Part shown: piece after piece, positions 7,353 through 16,752 of the stretch
How positions within the stretch are numbered: the first letter of the stretch is position 1
Layout of the letters: every line of letters starts with the position of its first letter
Source of the DNA: Pseudomonadota bacterium
GTDB lineage: Bacteria; Pseudomonadota; Alphaproteobacteria; Rhizobiales; Rhizobiaceae
Length of the DNA: 64,000 nt
Reading direction: 5' to 3'
Assembly (NCBI GenBank): GCA_020161665.1
Contig: JAIUPA010000033.1
Span: 57,053-121,052 of the forward strand
Program-made: the position numbers and the translations under genes
The notes under the pieces: generated by a model
Told to the model about the DNA's origin: nothing
What the model saw: the letters and a program-made list of their open reading frames with translations, nothing else
Database searches by the model: none

Positions 7353-7455
7353 CCTGCCTCCCCCACTGCCGTCATCCTCGGGCTTGGCCCGAGGATCCAT
7401 CACCTCGGCGATTTGTGGATGGTCGGGTCAAGCCCGACCATGACGAAAAGAGAGG
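7353..7455. repeat. two-hairpin intergenic repeat, copy A
   Basis: About 103 bp, closely matched by 11536-11637. It contains hairpin ATCCTCGGGC-TTG-GCCCGAGGAT (7374-7396) and hairpin ATGGTCGGG-TCAAG-CCCGACCAT (7419-7441), with the outer ends GTCAT and ATGAC complementary to each other. Such two-stem repeats are typical non-coding, probably non-autonomous elements of alphaproteobacteria. No ORF of its own. Confidence 0.85.
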
Positions 7456-7479
7456 TTTTCGACCTTTGCCGAAAACATG

Positions 7480-7507
7480 ACGGCAGCCCCTCACAGGCTG
7501 CCGTTTT
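7480..7507. terminator. terminator hairpin, copy 2 (ybhB/der convergent region)
   Basis: Identical over 25 bp to the hairpin at 7312-7336, here followed by TTTT on the plus strand. It is thus the functional intrinsic terminator for the PEBP-like gene. Together with copy 1 it brackets the repeat element. Confidence 0.85.
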
Positions 7508-7533
7508 CTATTTCAGCACGTTGAAAAAAGCGC

Positions 7534-8952
7534 TTAGCGCTTCTTGTTGCGCCGGTTTTCGTAAGGGTTTTCGCTGGCACGGAAATGCACGCGGATCGGC
7601 ACACCCGGCATATCGAAATCGGCGCGCAGGCCGTTGATCAGATAGCGCGTATAGCTTTCCGGCAGCGCATCGGCACGCGTGCAGGAAATCATGAAGGCGG
7701 GCGGACGCGCCTTCACCTGCGTCATATACTTGAGCTTGATACGGCGGCCCGAAACAGCCGGTGGCGGATGCATGACCTGCACGCCCTCCAGCCAGCGGTT
7801 GAGCCGTGCCGTTGAAATGCGCTTGTTCCACACCTTGTCGGTGTCGATGATGTTCTGCATCAGCTTTTCGAGGCCATAGCCCGTCTGGCCGGAAATCGGC
7901 ACGGCGCGAATGCCGCGCGCCTGCGGCAAAAGCCGCTCGGTCTTTTCGCGCAGGTCGGTAAGCACCGCCTGCGGATCATCGATCATGTCCCACTTGTTGA
8001 AGGCGAGAACCGCCGCGCGACCTTCGCGCAGCACCAGATCGACAATCTGCAGATCCTGCTTTTCGAAGGGAATGGTCGCATCGAAAACGATGACCACCGT
8101 TTCGGCAAAGCGAATGGCGCGAAGCGCATCGGCCACCGAAAGCTTTTCAAGCTTCTCGGTCACACGGGCCTTACGGCGCATGCCTGCCGTATCGAACATC
8201 TTGATGGTGCGACCGCGCCAGTCCCATTCCACCGAGATGGAATCGCGGGTAATCCCCGCTTCCGGGCCGGTCAGCAGGCGATCTTCCCCGAGAAAACGGT
8301 TGATCAGCGTCGACTTGCCCGCATTCGGGCGACCGACAATCGCCACACGCAGCGGCTTCGTCTCGTCATAGGCGGGCTCTTCATCCACCTCGCCCTCGGC
8401 CTTGGAAACCGTCACATTGGTCTCCGCCTCGTGATCTTCCTCCGGGAAGGCACGTTCCGGCCCAAGCGTCTCAACGATGGCATCGCGAAGGTCCAGCATG
8501 CCCTGACCATGTTCTGCCGAGATCGGGCACGGCTCGCCAAGGCCCAGCGTGAAGGCGTCGTAGAAACCGCCGTCAGAACCGCGCGCTTCGGCCTTGTTGG
8601 CCACCAGCACGACGGGCTTGCCACGACGACGCAGCATTTCGGCGAGCGTATTGTCGATCGGCGTCAGGCCCATCTTGGCGTCGACGACGAACAGCGTGAG
8701 GTCGGCCTCATCGATGGCGGCTTCGGTCTGGGCGCGCATACGGCCTTCCAGCGTTTCCGGCCCGGATTCCTCAAGGCCAGCCGTATCGATGATGGTGAAG
8801 CGCAGATCGATCAGCTTCGCCTCGCCGGGGCGGCGGTCGCGCGTGACACCGGGCGTATCATCGACAAGCGCCAGCTTCTTGCCAACCAGACGGTTGAAAA
8901 GCGTGGACTTGCCGACATTGGGACGCCCAACAATGGCGACGGTGAAGCTCAT
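7534..8952 (-). CDS. der: ribosome-assembly GTPase Der (EngA)
   Basis: Essential GTPase of 472 residues that helps mature the 50S subunit. Two tandem G domains are visible: the first with GRPNVGKST near residue 9, DTPG and VANKAEA; the second with GRPNAGKST near residue 210, DTAG and FNKWD. A C-terminal KH-like domain follows and the protein ends in a basic tail (RRNKKR). The G4 box of domain 1 reads NKAE rather than NKxD. It follows the YfgM-like gene by 18 bases and is probably co-transcribed with it. Confidence 0.97.
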   Translation of the reverse strand: MSFTVAIVGRPNVGKSTLFNRLVGKKLALVDDTPGVTRDRRPGEAKLIDLRFTIIDTAGLEESGPETLEGRMRAQTEAAIDEADLTLFVVDAKMGLTPIDNTLAEMLRRRGKPVVLVANKAEARGSDGGFYDAFTLGLGEPCPISAEHGQGMLDLRDAIVETLGPERAFPEEDHEAETNVTVSKAEGEVDEEPAYDETKPLRVAIVGRPNAGKSTLINRFLGEDRLLTGPEAGITRDSISVEWDWRGRTIKMFDTAGMRRKARVTEKLEKLSVADALRAIRFAETVVIVFDATIPFEKQDLQIVDLVLREGRAAVLAFNKWDMIDDPQAVLTDLREKTERLLPQARGIRAVPISGQTGYGLEKLMQNIIDTDKVWNKRISTARLNRWLEGVQVMHPPPAVSGRRIKLKYMTQVKARPPAFMISCTRADALPESYTRYLINGLRADFDMPGVPIRVHFRASENPYENRRNKKR

Positions 8953-8970
8953 GGCTTTGTTCTCTTTGCG

Positions 8971-9642
8971 TTACGATGCCTTGCCGGAAGCGGCAATCAA
9001 TTCGAGCATCATGCGGGCGCGGTTGGCAACATTGCCCGGCACCTGATTATCGCCGACGACCTGCTCGAACCATTCCTTGGCGCGCACCATGTCACCGGCC
9101 TTGTAAGCGGCAAGGCCCAGCACTTCCCGCGCCGAATGGCGAAGCCCATTGGTGGGCACGGCAATCACTTCGGCCTGCGCCGAAACCTTGTCATAGGCAC
9201 CACCATCGACCAGCAGAAAAGCAGCCCGAAGACGCGCTGCATCCTGAACCACGGCCGGAATGGCTCCATCCTTGCTGATGGCGGTAAAGGCGGCGATGGC
9301 ACCATCCTTGTCACCCTTTTCAGCCAGAAGGGTGGCAGCACGCATGCGCGCCAGAACCGGATAGGCACCGGACCCGTCAGCCTCAAGCGCTTGCAGCGCC
9401 TTCAAGGCATCATCGGACTTGCCTTCGCGGGCCAGCGTCAATGCAGCGAGGAACTTGTCGCCCGCGCTCGATGCCTGCCGCTCGGACCAGTATTCATAGC
9501 CACGCCAGCCAGCCGTCAGCACCACGATGGCCACAGCGCCGCCAATCAGAAAGCGGCCATAGCGCGCCCAGGCATTGCGAAACTGCTCGGAGCGCAGTTC
9601 CTCGTTGACCTCGCGGATAAAGCTGTCGTTCTCGTTTGCCAT
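8971..9642 (-). CDS. YfgM-like membrane-anchored TPR protein
   Basis: A 223-residue protein with a short cytoplasmic N terminus, one membrane segment (RYGRFLIGGAVAIVVLTAGW, about residues 29-48) and alanine-rich helical TPR-like repeats in the periplasm. The family is linked to SecYEG and periplasmic chaperones in E. coli. GAGGA five bases before the ATG at 9642 supports this start over the longer frame from 9675. In enterobacteria the order is yfgM-bamB-der; here der follows directly with no bamB between. Confidence 0.8.
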   Translation of the reverse strand: MANENDSFIREVNEELRSEQFRNAWARYGRFLIGGAVAIVVLTAGWRGYEYWSERQASSAGDKFLAALTLAREGKSDDALKALQALEADGSGAYPVLARMRAATLLAEKGDKDGAIAAFTAISKDGAIPAVVQDAARLRAAFLLVDGGAYDKVSAQAEVIAVPTNGLRHSAREVLGLAAYKAGDMVRAKEWFEQVVGDNQVPGNVANRARMMLELIAASGKAS

Positions 9643-9740
9643 GCCAGTCCTCGTTTGCGCCGCGTGCGCGCACATCTGCTTAATCGCGGCCTTCTACCCG
9701 ATTTTGCCACGCTTGTAAGCCGGATTACGCAATTAATCTT

Positions 9741-10325
9741 TTAAAAACCCAGCGGGGAAACCCCGATCAGCCAGGTATGAAGGCCAAAGACCAGCGCCGC
9801 CCACAGGCCAAGCCCCCCGACAATCGCCAGCACATCATATTTGCCGGAGACGAAAACCGGGTAGGAAAGCTCGCCGCGCGCCACGGCCCGCTTCAGCGCG
9901 ATGCGCAGAACGACCGCCCAGGCCAGAAACGCCACGAAGAGCACCACCGACGAAAGCTTGCCATTGGCCAGAAGATGCGAAAACGCCCAGATCTTCACCG
10001 CGGCCGTCAGGGGAAACTTCGCCTTCTCCTTGATGCGACCTGCCGGAAAGGCCGAAGCCACCGCCAGAACCATCGCAAAAATCATCAGCGTGGCCGCCAG
10101 ATGACGGGTCCAGACCGGCGGATACCACAGCATCGTCGGATCCTGCCGCGCAATTGCAAAGCCCGAGATGAGAATGACCAGCGCCACGATGCTGACGATT
10201 GAATGAACGATCCGCCACCCGGTCGTGCCGAAAAGCTCGATGACCGCCAGCCGCTGCTGAGGCGCAACGATACGGAACGAGTGAAAGCCGATGAAAAGGA
10301 CCAGGCCGATCAGAAGAAGTGTCAT
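9741..10325 (-). CDS. NnrU-family membrane protein
   Basis: A 194-residue integral membrane protein with about six hydrophobic segments, opening TLLLIGLVLFIGFHSFRIVAP, the typical NnrU start. NnrU was named from denitrification gene clusters, but paralogues occur widely and the function is not known biochemically. A related MAPEG/isoprenoid-modifying fold has been proposed for the family. Start codons at 10346, 10358 and 10361 are also in frame and none has a clear ribosome binding site; I chose 10325 by resemblance to the family. No nitrite or nitric oxide reductase genes are nearby. Confidence 0.75.
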   Translation of the reverse strand: MTLLLIGLVLFIGFHSFRIVAPQQRLAVIELFGTTGWRIVHSIVSIVALVILISGFAIARQDPTMLWYPPVWTRHLAATLMIFAMVLAVASAFPAGRIKEKAKFPLTAAVKIWAFSHLLANGKLSSVVLFVAFLAWAVVLRIALKRAVARGELSYPVFVSGKYDVLAIVGGLGLWAALVFGLHTWLIGVSPLGF

Positions 10326-10481
10326 GGAGAAACCGTTGATTAGCATTTCGCAAGGCATCATCTAACGCATGTCACGCGAAAGTGGGAACCGTTTTGCGAT
10401 CACGACGTGAATTAACCTGAACTGTCGCCGATTTCCAACGCGGCCATGCCCTTGCCCCATTTGCCGTCTCTTTCATCGCCC

Positions 10482-11489
10482 ATGAAGACCTTGATCGCCC
10501 GCCCGCTCGGCACGCTTGCCGCATGTTCCCTTGCCCTCGCCTTGCCTCTGGCAGCCAAGGCCGAAGACAAGCCGAAGCAGCTTGTCCTGATTTCTTTCGA
10601 TGGGGCCGGACCCAACAGCCAATGGGTGCGAAGCCGCGATCTGGCCCGCGCCAACAAGGCGCACTTCACCTATTTCCTGTCCTGCACATGGGTTCTGGAC
10701 CGTGAAAGCGGCAAAACCTATCGTGGCCCCGGCCAGAAACCCGGTCGCTCCAATATCGGCTTCGCCCCCGATAAGGCCGATGTGGTGGACCGTCTCAGCC
10801 AGATTTGGGGCGCACTCGGCGAAGGCCACGAAATCGGCAGCCACACCTGCGGCCATTTCGATGGCGGCAAATGGAGCGCCGCCGAATGGAAAAGCGAACT
10901 CACCGCCTTTCGCAGCGTGCTTGCCGATGCGTGGAAAACGGCGGGAGCCGGTGAGCGCGAACCGACGGGCTGGCGCGATTTTGTCGCCACCGGCATTCGC
11001 GGCTTCCGCGCGCCCTATCTGTCCGAAAGCCCTGCCCTTCTGCCGACGCTGAAAGCCGAAGGTTTTACCTTTGACGCCAGCGGCGTGACCAAAGGACCGG
11101 AGATGCCGGAAGATCGCAATGGCGTCATGCGCTTTGGCCTGCCGCTCGTCCCGGAAGGCCCGAAGGCCAAGCCGGTGATCGCCATGGACTACAATCTGTA
11201 CGCCCGCCATTCCGGCGCGAAGGAAGATGTGGCGCATGCGTCCGAATACGAAGCCCGCACGCTGGGCGCTTTCGAAGCCGCCTTCAAGGCGCAGTATGAA
11301 GGCGGGCGCATTCCGCTCCAGCTTGGCTTCCACTTCACCGAGATGAACGGCTGGGCCTATTGGCGGGCGCTCGAACGTTTCGTCGGCGATGTCTGCACAA
11401 AGGAAGATGTCGCCTGCGTGACCTATTCCGAGGCCATGCGCCTACTCGATGAGCGCAAGAAAGCCACCGGCATCAACGCCAGCCTGTGA
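10482..11489 (+). CDS. secreted polysaccharide deacetylase-family protein
   Basis: About 335 residues with a signal peptide (MKTLIARPLGTLAACSLALALPLAAKA). NodB-homology motifs of the carbohydrate esterase 4 family are visible: LISFDGAG for the catalytic/metal Asp, HEIGSHTCGHFDG for the metal histidines, GIRGFRAPYLS, and a late PLQLGFHFTEM. The FDG form of the first motif has one Asp instead of the usual DD. It may remove N-acetyl groups from peptidoglycan or an exopolysaccharide. The start at 10482 gives a clean signal sequence; 10446 is an alternative. Confidence 0.8.
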   Translation: MKTLIARPLGTLAACSLALALPLAAKAEDKPKQLVLISFDGAGPNSQWVRSRDLARANKAHFTYFLSCTWVLDRESGKTYRGPGQKPGRSNIGFAPDKADVVDRLSQIWGALGEGHEIGSHTCGHFDGGKWSAAEWKSELTAFRSVLADAWKTAGAGEREPTGWRDFVATGIRGFRAPYLSESPALLPTLKAEGFTFDASGVTKGPEMPEDRNGVMRFGLPLVPEGPKAKPVIAMDYNLYARHSGAKEDVAHASEYEARTLGAFEAAFKAQYEGGRIPLQLGFHFTEMNGWAYWRALERFVGDVCTKEDVACVTYSEAMRLLDERKKATGINASL

Positions 11490-11499
11490 GGCAAAGAAA

Positions 11500-11519
11500 A
11501 AGGCGGCTCTCGCCGCCTT
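11500..11519. terminator. terminator hairpin, copy 1 (deacetylase/bacA convergent region)
   Basis: AAGGCGG / CCGCCTT stem with loop CTCTCG, preceded by an A-run (AAAGAAAAA) and with no T-run after it. It looks like the minus-strand half of a former two-way terminator. A near-identical hairpin lies at 11662-11680. Confidence 0.7.
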
Positions 11520-11535
11520 GAGCTTGATGACGAAG

Positions 11536-11637
11536 CCTGCCTCCCCACTTCCGTCATCCTCGGGCTTGACCCGAGGATCCATGATTTCAATGGGTTATGG
11601 ATGGTCGGGTCAAGCCCGACCATGACAAAAAGAGAGG
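11536..11637. repeat. two-hairpin intergenic repeat, copy B
   Basis: Second copy of the element at 7353-7455. The hairpin regions are nearly identical and only the linker between the stems differs clearly (ATGATTTCAATGGGTT here). It again lies between two copies of a terminator hairpin and between convergent genes. Confidence 0.85.
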
Positions 11638-11661
11638 CAACCGAACTGTAAAAGCCGTCTG

Positions 11662-11681
11662 AAGGCGGCTCTCACCGCCTG
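11662..11681. terminator. terminator hairpin, copy 2 (deacetylase/bacA convergent region)
   Basis: AGGCGG / CCGCCT stem with loop CTCTCA, differing from copy 1 by one loop base and the closing pair. The T-run after it is weak (GTTCAATT). Ends 6 bases before the bacA stop codon. Confidence 0.6.
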
Positions 11682-11686
11682 TTCAA

Positions 11687-12949
11687 TTATACCTGAGCAT
11701 CACCCTCGCCCGTGCGGGCCAGATAGCGCTGGTCGATATCCGGCAGCGGCTCGTTATCGATGGCCGCCTCGAAGGCGCGCAGACGCTTGTAGATCGACAA
11801 AAGTTCGACAATCGTCGGCCAGGACGAAACAAGATACTGGAACGACGAACTGACCTGCCCGAACGCGCCGGAAATCTGGTTCAGCGCACCGAGCGTGATC
11901 TTGCCCGCGATGATCGACGGCGCAAGGATCAGAATCGAGAAGATGTTGTTGATCTGCAAATAGAAAATGCGAGCAACGTTGAAATAGAGATAGTGGAAGT
12001 AGAGGCGGAAATAGTTCTTCCGCACATCGGAAAACAACTCCTGCACCGTCATTGGCTGGGCGCGTTCCCCATTGTCTTCGCCATAGACGAGTTCCTTGCG
12101 GTAGGCGGCCTCAACGCGCTGGTTGCGGAATTCCAGACCCGGCAGCTTGATGCCGACGAGCGCCAGAAACACCGTCCCAAACAGCGACCACAAAATGGCG
12201 GCGGTTACGAGCGGCTGCGGAATTTCGCCCACAATCGGCAATTCGGTGATGTTGGCGGAAAGCCGCATCAAAACCGGCATGAAGGCAATCAGCGTCATGA
12301 TCGAGTCGATCAGGCTGACGCCAAGCCCTTCCACCGTCGAGGAAAAGCGCATCGTATCTTCCTGCACACGCTGCGAGGCACCCTCGATGTGGCGAAGCTT
12401 CTGCCAGTGGCTCATGTAATATTCGTTCATCGCCGTGCGCCAACGGAAGATGTAATGGCTGACGAAGAAGCGGGTGGCGACCGAAACGGCCACCGCCACC
12501 ATGGCGATGCCGAGGAAGGTGGCAATCTGGCCGTAGAAATCAGATGCCGTCACCGTTGCCGTCTTGGAAACCGCCGCCTGCACCATATCCCAGAACGGAC
12601 CATACCAGTTATTGATCGCCACGCTCACCTGCACCTGAAAATAGGTGACGAAGAGAATGAGCGCCGACCCCAGAATGGACCAGACCTGCCAGCGATGCGG
12701 CGAAAGGACAAACCAGAAGGCCGCGAAGATCCCGCAAACGACCATGAAATAGAGGTAGAACCACAAGAAGGGTCCCGACCAGAAGGCGGCAATGCCGATT
12801 TCGGGCTCTTGGCCATCCGGCAGCGGCCCCATGCCGAACAGGTTGCCCAGATCGCGCGCCGCACCATACCAGATGGCAACGGTCAGAGCCGACCAGAGAA
12901 TGACGGACAGGAAGAAAGCCTTCGGCTTGGGGAAGAAGGACAGGAACAC
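11687..12949 (-). CDS. bacA: SbmA/BacA peptide transporter
   Basis: Inner-membrane protein of 420 residues, the same length as Sinorhizobium BacA. It resembles the membrane part of an ABC exporter but has no nucleotide-binding domain. It begins [21 protein letters not shown]. Characteristic stretches include [27 protein letters not shown] and NPRISDDMR-equivalent [10 protein letters not shown]. BacA imports antimicrobial and plant NCR peptides and affects very-long-chain fatty acids of lipid A, so it matters in symbiosis and infection in this order. Monocistronic by appearance. Confidence 0.9.
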   Translation of the reverse strand: MFLSFFPKPKAFFLSVILWSALTVAIWYGAARDLGNLFGMGPLPDGQEPEIGIAAFWSGPFLWFYLYFMVVCGIFAAFWFVLSPHRWQVWSILGSALILFVTYFQVQVSVAINNWYGPFWDMVQAAVSKTATVTASDFYGQIATFLGIAMVAVAVSVATRFFVSHYIFRWRTAMNEYYMSHWQKLRHIEGASQRVQEDTMRFSSTVEGLGVSLIDSIMTLIAFMPVLMRLSANITELPIVGEIPQPLVTAAILWSLFGTVFLALVGIKLPGLEFRNQRVEAAYRKELVYGEDNGERAQPMTVQELFSDVRKNYFRLYFHYLYFNVARIFYLQINNIFSILILAPSIIAGKITLGALNQISGAFGQVSSSFQYLVSSWPTIVELLSIYKRLRAFEAAIDNEPLPDIDQRYLARTGEGDAQV

Positions 12950-13074
12950 GGGGCACGCGCCTCTTTATCGCTGGGAATCTGGAAAACCGTTACGGTTCGT
13001 GAGTTGCCGCGAAACTATGGCAGAAGCATGGGCTGCGCAACGCCGCAGCACGCACCTTTCCAATTTGTCATCCG

Positions 13075-14262
13075 TCAGGCGCTGTGCTCGCGCCCCGCCA
13101 CCACCGGAATGAGCAGAAGCGCACCCGCCATCAGCACCGCAGCAGCAATCACGCTTGGCCACAGGAAGCTGCCAGTCATATCGGCCACCCAGCCCGCCAC
13201 CAGCGGCCCGGCAATCTGGCCGATGCCAAAGATCGAGGTCATGACACCCATCGCCCGGCGCGGGCTTTCCGGCGCAAAAGCCCGGCCCGTTGCCAGCCCG
13301 CAGGAGGTGATGACCATGAAGGTGCCGCCAAGCAGAATGCCGCCCACCACCACCGCATAGGTTCCGGGCAGAAGCACGCTCGACAGCGTTCCGACCGACA
13401 ACACGGCCATGCAGACGGCAAGCGTCACATCCGCGCCGCGCCGCTTGATCAGGGGCTGCCAGGCAAAAAGCGAGAAGAAACAGGCAATCCCCGTCAGGAA
13501 CCACGCGAGGAACTCAACAAGATTGCCGGAACCGGCAGCGCGCGCGATGGTAACGAGAAAGGTGGCACTGACGATGTAGCCAAAACCGAAACCGCTATAG
13601 GCAATCGCCGCCATGACGAAGCGCGGCCGCCAGACAAGCTTGGGCTCCGTCACCTTCTGCCCGTGATTCTCCGGACGCGGCAAAACGAAGGCCGTGAGGA
13701 TGAGAACCCCCACCGCCAGAACAGACCCGGTCAGCCAGCTTTCTTTCCAGCCTTCGGCGCTGCCGCCAGCCAAAGACGAAACGGCAAAAACCACGAAGGA
13801 GGAGAGCGAAATGCCAATGCCAACGCCACCGAAATGGGCCGAAGGCACCGTGGTCGATCCGGCCCGCGCCGCAGCTTCAATCACGATGGCCGAGGTAAAA
13901 ATGAGCCCGAAGGCGCTGGAAAGCCCCGCCATGAAGCGCACCAGCATCAAAACCGGCAGTGAATGCGCCAGCACCATCGCCGCCATCATCACCGCTGTCG
14001 AGAACAGCCCGGCAAGCGCCGCCTGCCGTTCGCGCCCCGCCGCCCAGCTTTGCGAGGCGAGAAGCGCACCGATCAGATAACCGGCGAAATTGGCCGCCGC
14101 AATCAACCCGGCATCAGACGGCGTCAGATCAAGCGCCGACATCATGCCCGGCAGCACCGGCGTATAGAAAAAGCGCCCGAGCCCCTGCGAGGAGGCAAGC
14201 GCCAGCGCGCCGGTCAGGCCGAGCAGAAAGAGCGAGGGCTTATGGGTCGTTGCGTTTGACAT
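13075..14262 (-). CDS. MFS transporter, YbfB/YjiJ type
   Basis: A 395-residue carrier with twelve predicted membrane helices. The opening matches YbfB/YjiJ-like major facilitators (LALASSQGLGRFFYTPVLPGMM), and a loop after the second helix has SQSWAAGRERQ. The substrate is unknown. It stands alone, with 125 bases separating it from bacA and the divergent small secreted protein upstream. Confidence 0.85.
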   Translation of the reverse strand: MSNATTHKPSLFLLGLTGALALASSQGLGRFFYTPVLPGMMSALDLTPSDAGLIAAANFAGYLIGALLASQSWAAGRERQAALAGLFSTAVMMAAMVLAHSLPVLMLVRFMAGLSSAFGLIFTSAIVIEAAARAGSTTVPSAHFGGVGIGISLSSFVVFAVSSLAGGSAEGWKESWLTGSVLAVGVLILTAFVLPRPENHGQKVTEPKLVWRPRFVMAAIAYSGFGFGYIVSATFLVTIARAAGSGNLVEFLAWFLTGIACFFSLFAWQPLIKRRGADVTLAVCMAVLSVGTLSSVLLPGTYAVVVGGILLGGTFMVITSCGLATGRAFAPESPRRAMGVMTSIFGIGQIAGPLVAGWVADMTGSFLWPSVIAAAVLMAGALLLIPVVAGREHSA

Positions 14263-14400
14263 GGAAGCCTTGTGCCATTGCCAAGGCCCGAAAACAAATC
14301 AGCAATTCTGATTACAGCCATGAAGGGAATTGTTAGTATGAAGGCATGGGGTCACCCAGACCAAAATCATTGCCGACATCTCATTTTCATGGGTCCATCA

Positions 14401-14679
14401 ATGTCCAAAATCTTTGCAGCGATCGTGTTTTGCCTCGCGTCAACGTCTGCCAACGCCTTCTATTGCTCGCAGCCGAGAGATCCGAACTGCCCAATGTTAG
14501 GCAAGTTCGATGGCGAGTTTGATTTCAACATGTGCAAGTCGCAAATGGAGCGCTACAAAAGCGATCTGGAAGACTACGCAGACTGTCTCGACAGAGAGAA
14601 ATCTGAGGCACTTGAAGACTACAACAAGGCCGTAAAGCGCTTCAATTGTGCTGCCTCCGGTGAGAGCTTCTGCTATTGA
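14401..14679 (+). CDS. small secreted cysteine-containing protein of unknown function
   Basis: A 92-residue product with a signal peptide (MSKIFAAIVFCLASTSANA). The mature part has six cysteines (YCSQPRDPNC, NMCKSQ, YADCLDRE, FNCAASGESFCY), which suggests disulfides, and a charged helical middle (ERYKSDLEDYADCLDREKSE). I do not recognise a named family, though short proteins starting FYCSQP after the signal occur in rhizobia. Starts at 14272, 14338 and 14389 are also in frame but would mask the signal sequence. It ends 5 bases from the convergent map gene. Confidence 0.6.
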   Translation: MSKIFAAIVFCLASTSANAFYCSQPRDPNCPMLGKFDGEFDFNMCKSQMERYKSDLEDYADCLDREKSEALEDYNKAVKRFNCAASGESFCY

Positions 14680-14683
14680 GGCC

Positions 14684-15442
14684 CTACTCCGCAAGCGTCA
14701 GCACAATCGGTCCGTTGCGGGTGCAGACAATCGTGTGCTCGAACTGCACCGTCGGAGCCTTGGGGCTGGAATAGAGCGTCCAGGTATCGTCCTCGCTGTC
14801 ACCATCTTCGGCCCATTGCCCGCCCATCGACAGGAAGGGTTCGATGGTGAAGACCAGCCCCTCCTCCATCATGCGGGTTTCATCCGGGTCCGCCCAGGTG
14901 GAAAGCTCGGTCGGCTCCTCATGCAGCGAGCGACCGATGCCATGGCTCGCCAGATTGGCGATCAGCGTATACTTGTTGCGAGCCGCAAAGCTGCCGATAG
15001 CCTTGCCGATATTGGCCAGCGGCTTGCCGGTTTTCACCTCGCCGATGCCGAGCCAGCAGGCACGTTTTCCATCGCGCAGCAGACGCGACATCTTCGGCGT
15101 GGTCTTGCCCACCGCAAAGGATGCGCCCGTATCGGAAAAGAAGCCGTCTTTTTCAGCGGAAACGTCGATGTTGACGAGATCACCCTCGCGGATCACCCGA
15201 TCCCCCGGAATGCCATGCGCCACTTCCTCATTGACGGAAATGCAGGTCGCACCGGGAAACTGATAGCAAAGCTCGGGCGCCGACTGCGCGCCGTGGGATT
15301 CCAGAAAGCGGCGGCCGATCAGATCGAGTTCCGCCGTGGTGATCCCCGGACGAAGCGCATCGCCCATGGCATGCATGGCACGGGCACAGATGCGCCCGAT
15401 CTCGCGCATTTTCTGCAATTCCTCGTCATTGGTGATCAGCAT
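14684..15442 (-). CDS. map: type I methionine aminopeptidase
   Basis: Removes the initiator methionine from nascent proteins using two metal ions. 252 residues. Metal ligands are seen as Asp in DLVNIDVSAEKDGFFSDTG, His in LASHGIGRSLHEEP, Glu in FTIEPFLS and Glu in QFEHTIVCT. The region GQWAEDGDSEDDTWTLYS matches the normal C-terminal part. The shape resembles the shorter, often second, Map of alphaproteobacteria. Whether it is the only copy cannot be told here. Confidence 0.92.
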   Translation of the reverse strand: MLITNDEELQKMREIGRICARAMHAMGDALRPGITTAELDLIGRRFLESHGAQSAPELCYQFPGATCISVNEEVAHGIPGDRVIREGDLVNIDVSAEKDGFFSDTGASFAVGKTTPKMSRLLRDGKRACWLGIGEVKTGKPLANIGKAIGSFAARNKYTLIANLASHGIGRSLHEEPTELSTWADPDETRMMEEGLVFTIEPFLSMGGQWAEDGDSEDDTWTLYSSPKAPTVQFEHTIVCTRNGPIVLTLAE

Positions 15443-15471
15443 GGCCCGCTCCTTCTTTTCGAACGGGCGGG

Positions 15472-16515
15472 TTAGGCTCTGGTGGCGCGTCCCGTCAATT
15501 CCTTTCTGACGAGCGGCGCGACTTTCGTGCCGAAAAGTTCAATTCCGCGCATGATCGCGTCATGCGGCATCAGGCCAATCGCCATCTGCAGAAGGAAGCG
15601 GTCATTCTTGAACAGCCCGTGGGCGGCGACGATTTTCTCCGCCACCTCTTCCGGCGCACCGACGAACAGATTGCCGGTCGGCCCCATGGCGCGGTCAAAC
15701 TGGGCGCGGGTGCCCGGCGGCCAGCCCCGTTCGCGCCCCAGACGGTCCATCACCGCCTGCTGGGGACCATAGAAGGTTTCAGCCGCGGCTTCACGGGTCA
15801 CATCGACAAAGCCGTGGACATTGATCGAGGTTTTCAGCCGCGACATATCCTGCCCGGCGCGACGGGCGCTTTCCCGGTAAAGATCGAACAACGGCGCAAA
15901 GCGGGGATATTCACCGCCGATGATGGCCAGCGCAATCGGCAAGCCCAAAACGCCCCCCCGCGCCAGTGATTGCGGCGTGCCGCCAACGGCGATCCACAGC
16001 GGCAGCTTGTGCTGAAGAGCACGCGGGAAAACCCCTTGGTCGTCAATAGCGGCACGATGGCGCCCGCTCCAGGTCACCACCTCGCTGTTGATGATTTCCA
16101 TCAAAAGATCGAGTTTTTCGAGAAAGAGGTCGTCGTAATTCTTCAGGTCATAACCAAAGAGCGGGAAGGACTCGATGAAAGAACCGCGCCCGGCCATGAT
16201 TTCCGCCCGCCCGCCGGAGAGAAGGTCAACCGTGGCAAACTGCTGGTAAAGCCGCACCGGATCATCGGAACTGATCACCGAAACCGCGCTCGTCAGCCGG
16301 ATCGACTTGGTTTTGACCGCCGCCGCGGCCAGAACGGTGGATGGGCTGGAAACCGCATATTCCGGACGGTGATGTTCCCCGACGCCGAAAACATCAAGCC
16401 CGACCTGATCCGCCAGTTCGATTTCTTCCAGCAGATTCTTCAACCGGCGCGCGCCTTCCGGCCCTCTGGCCAGCGCAGGGTCCATATCGGCAAAGGTGTA
16501 AAGCCCGAGTTCCAT
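15472..16515 (-). CDS. LLM-class flavin-dependent oxidoreductase
   Basis: A luciferase-like (beta/alpha)8 monooxygenase of 347 residues that would use FMNH2 supplied by a reductase. Typical stretches are [26 protein letters not shown] and a flavin-binding [21 protein letters not shown] chose ATG 16515 because GGGGAT lies at the right distance; 16527 and 16542 are alternatives. The substrate is unknown. The promoter region is shared with xdhA, transcribed the other way, but no functional link is evident. Confidence 0.85.
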   Translation of the reverse strand: MELGLYTFADMDPALARGPEGARRLKNLLEEIELADQVGLDVFGVGEHHRPEYAVSSPSTVLAAAAVKTKSIRLTSAVSVISSDDPVRLYQQFATVDLLSGGRAEIMAGRGSFIESFPLFGYDLKNYDDLFLEKLDLLMEIINSEVVTWSGRHRAAIDDQGVFPRALQHKLPLWIAVGGTPQSLARGGVLGLPIALAIIGGEYPRFAPLFDLYRESARRAGQDMSRLKTSINVHGFVDVTREAAAETFYGPQQAVMDRLGRERGWPPGTRAQFDRAMGPTGNLFVGAPEEVAEKIVAAHGLFKNDRFLLQMAIGLMPHDAIMRGIELFGTKVAPLVRKELTGRATRA

Positions 16516-16752
16516 AACGATCCCCATGATGTTGCGTCGCAAGAAACAGATAGAGCTAATAAAACCAAACGGAAACGTTACAGGAGGTTAACACACCGTT
16601 GAAAATTTCGCATTCGCGGCAATGACGGCAATCGGGAAGCGTTTCGTATTCAATATTGGCAAGTTTCGAAAAACATGGATTGCCAGCATACGGGTTTTGC
16701 GCGTAACTTTTTACACCGGCGCGTGAAAACTGCAAAAGACAAAAGGGGACAC

